Assembly: GCF_900111985.1 (NCBI RefSeq)
Contig: NZ_FOKI01000007.1
Location: forward strand, 124,001 to 188,000
Direction of reading: 5' to 3'
Source: Clostridium frigidicarnis
GTDB taxonomy: Bacteria; Bacillota; Clostridia; Clostridiales; Clostridiaceae
Length of the DNA stretch: 64,000 nt
Part shown: positions 8,309-16,417 of the stretch, in pieces
Position numbering within the stretch: the stretch's first letter is position 1
How the letters are laid out: every line of letters begins with the position of its first letter
Made by a program: the position numbers and the translations under genes
The notes under the pieces: generated by a model
Told to the model about the DNA's origin: nothing
Seen by the model: the letters and a program-made list of their open reading frames with translations, nothing else
Databases searched by the model: none

Positions 8309-9196
8309 TTGATTAAAATTACATTTTCAAATCTTAGTGATAGAAATAAAGGAATAGCTTTCATCATTTTATCAGCATTTGGTTTTGCTATGATGTCAGC
8401 ATTTGTTAAGCTATCAGGAAACCTACCATCATTTCAAAAAACATTTTTTAGAAATATTGTTTCCTGCTCAATAGCTTTTATTTTAATATTAAAACATAAA
8501 GAAAGTTTCTTTGGGAAAAGAGAGAATCAAAAGGTTCTTATTTTAAGATCTTTATTTGGCACAATTGGAATAGTTTTAAATTTTTATTCTATAGATCAAT
8601 TGGTATTATCTGATGCTAATATGTTAAATAAATTAAGCCCATTTTTTGTTATAATATTTTCTGCTTTAATGTTAAATGAAAAAATAAATTTAAAGCAATC
8701 TATATCTATATTAATAGCTTTTTTAGGAGCATTGTTTATAATAAAACCATCGTTTAATTTAGATATATATCCCGCATTAATAGGTGTATCTGGTGCAATA
8801 TTCGCTGCTGCCGCTTACACATGTGTTAGGGCTTTAGGTGGAAAAGAAAAATATTACACTGTTGTATTTTATTTCTCATTCTTTTCAACTATTGTCATAT
8901 TTCCATTTATGTTAGTTACATATACACCTATGAGCTTTATTCAGCTTGTGTATTTGATTTTTGCAGGTGTTTTTGCTAGTATGGGTCAGTTTGGTATAAC
9001 CTTAGCATATAAATATGCTCCTGCTAAAGAAATATCAATTTTTGATTATTCAAATATAATATTCTCTGCAATAATAAGCATACTAATCTTTGGAACAGTT
9101 CCAGATTTCTTAAGTGTTATAGGTTATATTGTAATATTTGGTGCATCCTTATATATGTTTATGTATAATAAAAAATTAGATAAAGCTAAAAAATAG
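8309..9196 (+). CDS. EamA (DMT superfamily) transporter
   Basis: 295 residues with about ten hydrophobic helices arranged as two EamA repeats of five (roughly 12-140 and 150-285). Family hallmarks include FAMMSAFVKL in helix 1 and LNEKINLKQSISILIAFLGA at the end of repeat 1. It is probably a metabolite or drug exporter at the cell membrane. The start is unclear: there is no ATG or GTG before codon 27, a TTG at 8309 directly abuts AAAGGAG, and an ATT nine bases past GGAG has better spacing. Position 8309 is therefore provisional. Confidence 0.85.
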   Translation: MIKITFSNLSDRNKGIAFIILSAFGFAMMSAFVKLSGNLPSFQKTFFRNIVSCSIAFILILKHKESFFGKRENQKVLILRSLFGTIGIVLNFYSIDQLVLSDANMLNKLSPFFVIIFSALMLNEKINLKQSISILIAFLGALFIIKPSFNLDIYPALIGVSGAIFAAAAYTCVRALGGKEKYYTVVFYFSFFSTIVIFPFMLVTYTPMSFIQLVYLIFAGVFASMGQFGITLAYKYAPAKEISIFDYSNIIFSAIISILIFGTVPDFLSVIGYIVIFGASLYMFMYNKKLDKAKK

Positions 9197-9238
9197 TATA
9201 ATTTCACAAAGTTCTATTATTGTCATTTGGAGGAAAAA

Positions 9239-9991
9239 ATGCATTATATAGTGTTTGATTTAGAATTTAATCAAGGGTATAAATCTAAAGAAGATGTTAA
9301 ACCTATATCTAATCCCAAGTGCCCATTTGAAATAATCCAAATAGGGGCTCTAAAATTAGATGAAAATCTTAATGAAGTTTCATCCTTAGATATATTTATA
9401 AAACCTGAATTATATACTGAGCTTAATCCTTTAGTTGAAAAACTTACAGGTATAAAAATAGAAACTTTAAACAATTCAAAACCTTTTAAGGAAGTTTATA
9501 ATACATTATCTAATTTTATAACTCCTGATGATATTTTAGTTGTTTGGGGTGTTTGTGATGTAAAAGAGCTTTTTAGAAATATTTTATATCATAACTTGGA
9601 TTTATCATTAATTTCTAATAAATATATTAATATTCAATCTTATGCTTCTAAGTATTTAAAATGCACTAAGGGTGTTAATATAGGACTTAGCAAAGCAATT
9701 CATAGGCTTGAGATTCCTATTAAAGATGAATTTCATAATGCTTTTAATGATGCTTACTATACAGCAGAGATTTTTAAAAAATTATACAATAATAATATAA
9801 AGACTCAATTATACAGTTTTAACAAAAGACCCTCTACTAATAACACAAAAAAACAAGCTATAGATATTAATGAATTAATAAAACAATTTGAAAAGATGTT
9901 TAACCGTGAAATGACTAAAGAGGAAGAGTCCATAATTAAACTTGCTTATTTCATGGGAAAAACTAATCAATTTCAAGTCAAAACAAAATAA
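9239..9991 (+). CDS. DEDDh 3'-5' exonuclease (DnaQ/RNase T-like)
   Basis: 250 residues from ATG at 9239, seven bases after TTTGGAGG. Exonuclease domain at about 1-180: VFDLEF (Asp7, Glu9; Exo I), VVWGVCDVKEL (Exo II Asp) and HNAFNDAYYTAEIF (Exo III His and Asp). The C-terminal about 60 residues (INELIKQFEKMFNREMTKEE) look like a short helical extension. It is likely an RNA or DNA 3' trimming exonuclease; the usual clostridial homologues are stand-alone. It follows the transporter by 42 bases and may be co-transcribed. Confidence 0.85.
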   Translation: MHYIVFDLEFNQGYKSKEDVKPISNPKCPFEIIQIGALKLDENLNEVSSLDIFIKPELYTELNPLVEKLTGIKIETLNNSKPFKEVYNTLSNFITPDDILVVWGVCDVKELFRNILYHNLDLSLISNKYINIQSYASKYLKCTKGVNIGLSKAIHRLEIPIKDEFHNAFNDAYYTAEIFKKLYNNNIKTQLYSFNKRPSTNNTKKQAIDINELIKQFEKMFNREMTKEEESIIKLAYFMGKTNQFQVKTK

Positions 9992-10008
9992 TTTTTATAA
10001 TTATATAT

Positions 10009-10065
10009 AAACTCTAATAAAGTTGGTAGTTTTGTTTATATATAACCACCAAATTTATCAGAGTT
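10009..10065. terminator. bidirectional terminator between converging genes
   Basis: Long stem AACTCTAATAAAGTTGGTAG / CCACCAAATTTATCAGAGTT with a few mismatches and an AT-rich loop, between the plus-strand exonuclease gene and the minus-strand propeller gene. Confidence 0.75.
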
Positions 10066-10067
10066 AA

Positions 10068-10133
10068 GGCACATTCAAAAAACAACAAGTCAGTATTCTA
10101 GTCTATTTCACTTGTTATTTTCTTTTATGTGCC
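10068..10133 (-). repeat. palindromic intergenic repeat, short copy
   Basis: 66 bp in reverse orientation: GGCACATTCAAAAAACAACAAG at the left and CTTGTTATTTTCTTTTATGTGCC at the right. The centre keeps TATTCTAGTCTATTTC from the right inner arm of the long copies, so it is an internally deleted derivative. Confidence 0.8.
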
Positions 10134-10159
10134 TAAAACTTTTTTAAAAGTAAAATTTT

Positions 10160-11623
10160 TTATTTAAAATATTTTTCTATTGCTGATGTAGGTATTGATA
10201 ATTCTATTTCCCCAATAACCTTTAAATCTACAAGAGATTCTACAGAAAAACTTAAAATATCTTTGATAATTACAGGAGCATTAATAATAGTTACCTTTGT
10301 ATTAATGCATAATTCAGTATAATTTTTTTCATTTCCTATAGGTATATCTAATATTAGTTCCATATGCCTTTCTATGAACTTTTTTATAATAATACTTTCA
10401 TTTTTATCATCTTTAAATTTTATCATATATGGAATTTTCAACAAGAAATTAACCTTAAAAAAATTAACTTTATCTATTGTTGGAGTTATTTCTTCTGTAC
10501 CATGTACTATGAATCCACGTGAAAATTTAATATCTTCTAGGACAAAACGCCCAATATAGTCATTAGGTATGTCCGCTATAACTTTTTCAAAATATATTTT
10601 TTCTTCATAGTTATTAAATATTTTTTTTACACTTATAGATACTTTTTCTTCTTCGCACATTTCTACTATTTGTTCTACCTCATTGTTTTTATGCTTTTCT
10701 TCTTTGGTATTATTAAAAATAAAAGCTATGCTGTAAGGAATAGTATCATTGCTGCATATAGGTATAGTGCTAGTAATACTGTTGCTTAATGTATCAACTA
10801 TACACATTTCTCCATTACCATTTGTTTTCTTATTTATTATAATAAATTTTTCTTTATTTATGGTTAAAAATATACTTTGAGGATTAAAATAATCTTTTGA
10901 AATATGCTTTACTCTCTTATTTGTTCTTATGTCTATTACTTCTATTCTATTTAAGCCTACATTACATGCATATAAAAAATTATTTTTTAAAGCTAAATAT
11001 GTTATAGATGAGTTAAGTGGCAGTTCTATATGAATTACACTATTGTCACTAATATCTATGACAGATACATTTCCTGAATTTCCGTAAACATCTCCTTTAT
11101 TTGCAACATAGCATTTTCCATTATCTTCGTCTATTGTAATAAAATTTGGCTTCACACCTACATTTTTTATATTTGATATTAAATTAAGCGTAGCTGTACT
11201 ATAAATTTTTAGTTCTTTAGTGAATAGGTCCAAGATGAATAACCTATCTCCTTTTTTATCAACTTGTAAATTATCTACTATTTTAAATCCTTTAATTTCT
11301 CCTAACCTCTTATCTCCATCCATATCATAAATTAAAACTCTTGAAATATCAGATATATACATTCTTTTATTAACATCATCTAGTACTATATTACCATTAT
11401 TGCTTATATTTTTAATCTTAACTTCATTGTCTATAGTAGAAATTATTGCAATCCCTTTTTTATCACTCCCAACATAAATTCTACTATTATTAAATACTGT
11501 CAGGCTGAGAGGTTTAAATGGTAGCTCTATAGATTTAAATATATTATTTTTCTCTATATCAGCTATATATATGGTATTATTATTTAAATTTGATACATAA
11601 TATTTCAAATCTTCTTTAAACAT
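10160..11623 (-). CDS. beta-propeller protein with a spore-coat-like C-terminal domain
   Basis: 487 residues, no signal peptide. Residues about 1-315 are YVTN/NHL-like propeller repeats (NNTIYIADIEKNNIFKSIEL, GKCYVANKGDVYGNSGNVSV, NLIEVIDIRTNKRVKHISKD-type blades). Residues about 325-487 form a second domain (VSISVKKIF, EKVIADIPND, FSRGFIVHGTEEITP, LKVIGEIELSIPTS) resembling a beta domain found in clostridial coat/exosporium proteins. The ATG lies 11 bases past the stop of the coiled-coil gene, whose end carries the AGGAGGGAG site, so the two are translationally linked. Role inferred: spore-surface component. Confidence 0.65.
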   Translation of the reverse strand: MFKEDLKYYVSNLNNNTIYIADIEKNNIFKSIELPFKPLSLTVFNNSRIYVGSDKKGIAIISTIDNEVKIKNISNNGNIVLDDVNKRMYISDISRVLIYDMDGDKRLGEIKGFKIVDNLQVDKKGDRLFILDLFTKELKIYSTATLNLISNIKNVGVKPNFITIDEDNGKCYVANKGDVYGNSGNVSVIDISDNSVIHIELPLNSSITYLALKNNFLYACNVGLNRIEVIDIRTNKRVKHISKDYFNPQSIFLTINKEKFIIINKKTNGNGEMCIVDTLSNSITSTIPICSNDTIPYSIAFIFNNTKEEKHKNNEVEQIVEMCEEEKVSISVKKIFNNYEEKIYFEKVIADIPNDYIGRFVLEDIKFSRGFIVHGTEEITPTIDKVNFFKVNFLLKIPYMIKFKDDKNESIIIKKFIERHMELILDIPIGNEKNYTELCINTKVTIINAPVIIKDILSFSVESLVDLKVIGEIELSIPTSAIEKYFK

Positions 11624-11634
11624 AAATCTTACTA

Positions 11635-13422
11635 TTACTCCCTCCTATTTAAAATTTTACTTAAAATGGATCTATTAATCTCCATGCTTAACTCTTTTTT
11701 TAAACTATTATTTTCCTTGTTTGCTTTTTCTAATATAGCACTAAGCTTATCTTTCTGTTTATTCATCATGTGCATTTCTTTATTTGTATTTTCTAGTACA
11801 TTCCTAACTTCATCTCTGTCCTTAAGTATTATATCTAAATATTTAATCACATCTTCTTTCTCTTCATTTAACTTAACTAGTTGAATATTAGATTCTTTTT
11901 TTTCATTTATAGCATTATTTAGACTTAATTGAATTTGTTTTTTCTCCTCCTCACTTTTATTAAATTTTAATAATATGGTATTTTTGTCTTTTTTCAGAGT
12001 ATTTAACTCATTATTTTTTTTATCCAAGTCATTTTGTACTTCTTTGTATTTATTGTTCAAATCAAGTAACTCAGTATTTTTGTCATCAATATATTTTTGC
12101 AGTTCTTTTACAACATTTTCTTTGTCAGCTTTAGTCTTTTCTAATCTATCAGCAATTTCTAATACCTCACCTTGTAATTCATGATATGTCTTTTTAAAAT
12201 TGTTTAATTTCCCCTCTAACCTCTTATATCTAGTAACCATATTATTTAATTTACCTTTTAATTCATCACACAAATCTTCTTTTTTTTGCGCTTCTACCTT
12301 TAATAAATTTATAGTTTTGCATAAACTATCTCTTAATTCATTATCCTCAATTCCTTTGTTATTTATCAATTCAGTTTTTACATATTTTTTTAAGTTATGT
12401 TTTTGCAAGTCAATATTTTTATTATAATTTGGTAAAATAAATTCTACTTCTTTTCCACTATATCCAATTATATAATTACATTTTATTTTACTATTATTCC
12501 AATTTAACCATATACTTTTATATAAGAATAAGTCCTCATTGTATTTTTTTTCTGTTGTTATAGGAACACTCCAAATTTCATTAAAATATGAAGTTACTAT
12601 TGTTTCTTTCTCATTCCACATACTACAAAAAACTGAATCCTTAATTAAGATTAATATATTATCTATCTCTTCATTAGTTTCATATATAGTTACATAATTT
12701 AATTTTCTATCCAATTGGAAATAAATGTCTTCCAATATATATTTACTATTTTCTTTATACAAATTCAAAATATGAATTTGATTTTCAAACATACCACTAC
12801 AAATCTTTACTTCCATTCCATTTAGTGAGTATAGCTTTTTAGGCTCACTCCATTCTTTATTTGTATACTTACAGAACATAATATCTGTTTCTTGATTTTT
12901 GCAATTTTTTATACACATATAAAACTCATTTACATTAAAGTTTTCTACTTCATAACAATGACCAAAAGTATCTTCAACTGGTATTGCTGCTACTATATTA
13001 AAATTAGATTCTTCTTCATTACCATCCTTACTACTATCAAAAGAACAATGTACAATTTTACCCAAATCTGGTTCATTACATTCAATAAGTAGAAAAAATA
13101 GATTTACACTCTTTTCAGATATTTTTAAATTTAGCTCTTCTACTTTATGGTCACCAAATTCATATAATAATTTTCCTAGCCACTGATCCCTATTCCATAA
13201 ACAATACTTAATCTCACCTTTTTTTTTATATACTATGTGAATATATTGTCTTTCATCTATAGCTACACTAAAATCCAACACATCTGTATCTATTTTAGCC
13301 TCTCTGGTCCATTTATTTTCTGAATACATACTACTATAAATCATATTACCATTATCATCTAATTTAATATTCCATAAGTTGTTTTCATTGTCGCTAAAAA
13401 AGCTTGAGTTTACATCTTTCAT
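11635..13422 (-). CDS. propeller-like plus coiled-coil protein
   Basis: 595 residues from ATG at 13420-13422 (AAAGGGGGG nine bases upstream). The N-terminal about 340 residues consist of repeating YIHIVYKKKGEIKYCLWNR/ENQIHILNLYKENSKYILED-type blades, consistent with a BNR-like beta-propeller. Residues about 365-580 are a long, strongly heptad-patterned coiled coil (KLNNFKKTYHELQGEVLEIA, DKKNNELNTLKKDKNTILLK). It ends in a basic ILNRRE. No signal peptide, no membrane segment. It lies directly upstream of the propeller/coat-domain gene. A structural spore-surface tether is plausible, but no family is firmly recognised. Confidence 0.6.
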   Translation of the reverse strand: MKDVNSSFFSDNENNLWNIKLDDNGNMIYSSMYSENKWTREAKIDTDVLDFSVAIDERQYIHIVYKKKGEIKYCLWNRDQWLGKLLYEFGDHKVEELNLKISEKSVNLFFLLIECNEPDLGKIVHCSFDSSKDGNEEESNFNIVAAIPVEDTFGHCYEVENFNVNEFYMCIKNCKNQETDIMFCKYTNKEWSEPKKLYSLNGMEVKICSGMFENQIHILNLYKENSKYILEDIYFQLDRKLNYVTIYETNEEIDNILILIKDSVFCSMWNEKETIVTSYFNEIWSVPITTEKKYNEDLFLYKSIWLNWNNSKIKCNYIIGYSGKEVEFILPNYNKNIDLQKHNLKKYVKTELINNKGIEDNELRDSLCKTINLLKVEAQKKEDLCDELKGKLNNMVTRYKRLEGKLNNFKKTYHELQGEVLEIADRLEKTKADKENVVKELQKYIDDKNTELLDLNNKYKEVQNDLDKKNNELNTLKKDKNTILLKFNKSEEEKKQIQLSLNNAINEKKESNIQLVKLNEEKEDVIKYLDIILKDRDEVRNVLENTNKEMHMMNKQKDKLSAILEKANKENNSLKKELSMEINRSILSKILNRRE

Positions 13423-13777
13423 CAATTTATTCCCCCCCTTTTATATGAATAAGTTTTACATTTATTTAAATTAATTAATCTACACAATTGTTTTATTATA
13501 TTGAAGCATTTCTTATTATATAATTATATTTATTATTTATGAATATATTCTTATATCCTTATAATATATTTGATAAAATATCAACTATTACTACATTCTA
13601 ATTTGTACTTTAACCCTAAAATGTATCTCATATATATAACTTAATGAGATTAAAACTTTAAATCTTTGGTATTTTTTAAATCAAACTATTTTAAACTTCA
13701 ATATAAACTTATAATCATAACTCATACTCTAATTAAAATATTTTATTTTATTTAATAATATTGTTATAAATGTAGTA

Positions 13778-13806
13778 ACATGATTTTACATAATTTCATA
13801 TTAATA
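13778..13806 (+). promoter_or_regulatory. sigma-K-like promoter 1
   Basis: GTAAC(AC at 13778-13779) - 17 bases - CATATTAATA (13797-13806). It matches the described sigma-K pattern (AC, then CATAnnnTA) and is almost the same as the promoter in front of the second DUF4489-type gene. Confidence 0.6.
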
Positions 13807-13821
13807 TAATAAAACTCTTTT

Positions 13822-13855
13822 TATATAGAAATTATTTTCTAGTAATTTCTATATA
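13822..13855 (+). promoter_or_regulatory. 5' leader hairpin
   Basis: A perfect 13-bp stem TATATAGAAATTA / TAATTTCTATATA with an 8-base loop lies between the predicted transcription start and the ribosome binding site. It is followed by A7, not T, so it does not look like a terminator in the direction of the gene. A transcript-stabilising 5' structure is the likely role. Confidence 0.5.
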
Positions 13856-13878
13856 AAAAAATTTAAGGAGGCTTTTTT

Positions 13879-14472
13879 ATGAATTCAAAATCTAATTACA
13901 AAACTCATACTTGTTTCGATACTAAAGACAACTCTTTAAAATGTTGTAATCAGGAACATTGTCATCCTGGACATCCAATTCCTGAAAAGTCAATTTTAGC
14001 ATGTGGACAATCTAATGGTACATCTATACCTATTCCTAATCCTTCAAATTCAATTTTTCATCCTCTATCTGTTGCTAGTGTTACACTTGACACTACTTGT
14101 CTATGTAATCCAAGTGTAAAAATAGATTTTAATTCTATAATAAATTATCAGGCTCTTATAGGTGCCTCTGATACTTTAACTACTCCTTTTACAGTGACTT
14201 TCCAATTAAACAAAACTTGTGGTGATGGAGCTAAGATAGCCCTAGGAACTTGGGATTACTCTTTTGGTGATCTTACTCTTGGTGTAAATGTAACTAATTC
14301 TTTCGGTTTCACTTATTGTGAATGTAATACTTGTCCTGCTTGCTGCGTTTATAACGTAGAAATAGTAAGGGTTACTGGACTATCATTAACATTAGCAGGA
14401 GTAGCAGTAGCTCTTACAGAGAATGCCGCAATAAGAAGCGCAATTATTTCAGCAACAGGAACTGAGCATTAA
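13879..14472 (+). CDS. Cys-rich DUF4489-type spore-surface protein
   Basis: 197 residues, 13 Cys, no signal peptide. A short Cys/His N-terminal tail (CFDTKDNSLKCCNQEHCHPG) is followed by a beta-sandwich-like domain (about 38-197) with LACGQ, VTLDTTCLCNPSVKIDF, KTCGDGAKIALGTWDY and FTYCECNTCPACCVYNVEIV. The domain pattern is the one I know as DUF4489. The flexible Cys-bearing tail plus single beta domain recalls the Ena (DUF3992) subunits of Bacillus endospore appendages, which link through N-terminal disulfides; that is analogy, not demonstrated homology. AAGGAGG seven bases before ATG. Paralogue at 15576-16223. Confidence 0.75.
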   Translation: MNSKSNYKTHTCFDTKDNSLKCCNQEHCHPGHPIPEKSILACGQSNGTSIPIPNPSNSIFHPLSVASVTLDTTCLCNPSVKIDFNSIINYQALIGASDTLTTPFTVTFQLNKTCGDGAKIALGTWDYSFGDLTLGVNVTNSFGFTYCECNTCPACCVYNVEIVRVTGLSLTLAGVAVALTENAAIRSAIISATGTEH

Positions 14473-14578
14473 TAGATAATTTAAGTCTATATATAGTAAA
14501 CAGACCTAAATATTTAATGCTCTAAGGCTTATTTTCTGTAGTATTACCTTATCAAATATATTATTTTCTTAAATAGTA

Positions 14579-14607
14579 ACAAAATTACTATTTTTGTATA
14601 ATATATA
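14579..14607 (+). promoter_or_regulatory. sigma-K-like promoter 2
   Basis: ATAGTAAC - 17 bases - ATAATATATA (14598-14607). It has the same -35 context (ATAGTAACA) and spacing as promoters 1 and 3, with a weaker -10. Confidence 0.45.
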
Positions 14608-14645
14608 TTATGTATATATTTATTACAATAAAAGGAGGAAAGTGC

Positions 14646-15455
14646 ATGGCTAATTTTTCACTTCGACCTGGCCTAATAACCAAAGAAAGTTGCCTTCCAG
14701 AACCTCTTGAATTGGTATGTGTAGAAGTTCCAAAGGTATTTGACCAGTGTCTAATTAAACGATGTTTAAAATTTAAAGAAGGCTGCGATACCAAACACAC
14801 TGATGAAGAGTTAAGAAGTAATCCTTTAGATAATCCAAAAATTTTCTTAGGCTGTAGAGATTTTAATATTAAACTATTATCATTCGATAAAATTCCACTT
14901 AAATGTGAATGTGGATATAATAGATTGATTATTAACTTTACGATTTCTTTCTATGCCGATTTTTTAGATGATTGCGGCAACCATTGTTCAGAATTATTTG
15001 AAATAAACAGAACAGAAACGGTGCCAAGATTGTATTGTCCAGATTCTATAGCTAGAACATCTTCAAATTGTGTAACAAATTCTGAAGATGCTATAAATGA
15101 TATGTTAAAACTTGAATTAGTAGCTGAATGTCTTGATGGTTGTTTTACAGAAGATTGCAATTGTAACTGTGTATTAGATGTTACATTAGGATTTTTCTTA
15201 ATTGTTAAATGCCAACTTGTAGTTCAACTATTAATGCCTTCTTATGGTTATTGTCCAGTTCCAAAACCTTGTAAAGAAAGACCATTAGAAGATCCTTGTA
15301 AGATATTTAACAAAACACCTCCCCCAAAATTTTATCCTGATCAAAGGCTAAAGCCTCTATGTCCTACAGATTGTGAAGAAGATTTTCCATCATGTGACGA
15401 AGAAGATCCATCTTTAAACTTTGATTATGATTGCGACTGTGATTGTGAACAATAA
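14646..15455 (+). CDS. 27-cysteine coat/exosporium-like protein
   Basis: 269 residues from ATG at 14646 (AAAGGAGG seven bases upstream), 27 Cys (10 percent), no signal peptide. The opening LELVCVEVPKVFDQCLIKRC is a motif I associate with clostridial cysteine-rich coat/exosporium proteins. Two beta-rich halves follow (about 50-135 and 150-200), then a Pro/Cys/Asp-rich tail ending DYDCDCDCEQ. A similar Cys-rich architecture underlies self-assembling exosporium proteins such as CsxA of C. sporogenes; specific orthology is not claimed. Its position between two DUF4489-type genes suggests a shared structure cross-linked by disulfides. Confidence 0.7.
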   Translation: MANFSLRPGLITKESCLPEPLELVCVEVPKVFDQCLIKRCLKFKEGCDTKHTDEELRSNPLDNPKIFLGCRDFNIKLLSFDKIPLKCECGYNRLIINFTISFYADFLDDCGNHCSELFEINRTETVPRLYCPDSIARTSSNCVTNSEDAINDMLKLELVAECLDGCFTEDCNCNCVLDVTLGFFLIVKCQLVVQLLMPSYGYCPVPKPCKERPLEDPCKIFNKTPPPKFYPDQRLKPLCPTDCEEDFPSCDEEDPSLNFDYDCDCDCEQ

Positions 15456-15482
15456 AAAACAATTGTTTTATTAAATATAGTA

Positions 15483-15511
15483 ACATCATTACATTATTTA
15501 TCATATTAATA
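15483..15511 (+). promoter_or_regulatory. sigma-K-like promoter 3
   Basis: ATAGTAAC (AC at 15483-15484) - 17 bases - CATATTAATA (15502-15511). The -10 decamer is identical to that of promoter 1. Confidence 0.6.
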
Positions 15512-15575
15512 TAGTAACTACTAATAAAAAAACTTGTAAAAAATAATATTTTGTAGAAAATAAGGAGGTTTATTT

Positions 15576-16223
15576 ATGAACTCAAAATCAAAATCTTTCA
15601 ACTGTGATTGTTCAGGTGAAATTAAACATGATTCTAGGTGCTGTAATCATGAACATTGTGATTGTTTAGAGGAATTCAACCATAATCATAGGTGTTGCAA
15701 CTGTGCACACTGTACTCCTGGACATCCAACACCAACTGAATCTTTATTTACTTGTGGACAAGGCAGTGGCGTATCTATACCAATACCTACTCTTACTTCT
15801 CCACAATTTGCTCCACTACCAGTAGCTAGTGTTACACTTGACACAACATGTTTATGTAATCCTTCAGTTAAAATAGACTTTAATTCTATAATAAATTATC
15901 AAGCTCTTATAGGTACAGCAACTATCCTAACTACTCCTTTTACAGTAACTTTCCAATTAAGTAAAACTTGTGGTGATGGTGCCAAGGTAGCTCTAGGAAC
16001 TTGGGATTACTCTTTTGGTGCTATTTCTCTTGCTGTAAATGTAACTAATTCTTTTGGATTCACTCATTGTGAATGTAATACTTGTCCAGCTTGTTGCGTT
16101 TATAACGTAGAAATAGTAAGAGTCACTGGAGCTAGCTTGTTAAATGTAGCAGCAGCAGTAACTCTTACAGAAAATGCTTCAATACGTAGTTCAAATATCA
16201 CAGCAACAGCAACATCACACTAA
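15576..16223 (+). CDS. Cys-rich DUF4489-type protein with duplicated Cys/His tail
   Basis: 215 residues, 19 Cys, no signal peptide. It is a close paralogue of the protein at 13879-14472 (shared LDTTCLCNPSVKIDFNSIIN, KTCGDGAK.ALGTWDYSFG, ECNTCPACCVYNVEIVRVTG). The main difference is the N-terminus, which carries the Cys/His unit twice (HDSRCCNHEHCDC and NHNHRCCNCAHCTPGHP), doubling the cross-linking or metal-binding residues. TAAGGAGG eight bases before ATG. Likely co-expressed with its paralogue and the 27-Cys protein in late sporulation. Confidence 0.75.
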   Translation: MNSKSKSFNCDCSGEIKHDSRCCNHEHCDCLEEFNHNHRCCNCAHCTPGHPTPTESLFTCGQGSGVSIPIPTLTSPQFAPLPVASVTLDTTCLCNPSVKIDFNSIINYQALIGTATILTTPFTVTFQLSKTCGDGAKVALGTWDYSFGAISLAVNVTNSFGFTHCECNTCPACCVYNVEIVRVTGASLLNVAAAVTLTENASIRSSNITATATSH

Positions 16224-16323
16224 TTAATAATATAATCAAAGTTTTAATGATTTAATCGCATGATGATATTAATTTTCTTCTAACAAACTATACTTTTTTA
16301 TATAACTTAATATATAAAATTAT

Positions 16324-16370
16324 AGAAAGTGTGCCAAAAGTATAAAACTACTTTTGACATACTTTCTTTT
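16324..16370. terminator. bidirectional terminator
   Basis: Stem AGAAAGTGTGCCAAAAGTA / TACTTTTGACATACTTTCT with two mismatches, followed by TTTT on the plus strand. It separates the Cys-rich cluster from the converging anti-sigma gene. Confidence 0.8.
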
Positions 16371-16417
16371 AATAATTTTAAACACAGCTTTATCATATGA
16401 AGAATGTGAATCTTGTA

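Larger units (their letters stand above)
13423..13878. other. intergenic region between the propeller genes and the Cys-rich cluster
   Basis: 456 bases, extremely AT-rich. It holds the sigma-K-like promoter at 13778-13806 and the 5' leader hairpin of the downstream gene. Nothing else recognised in the left 350 bases. Confidence 0.5.
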
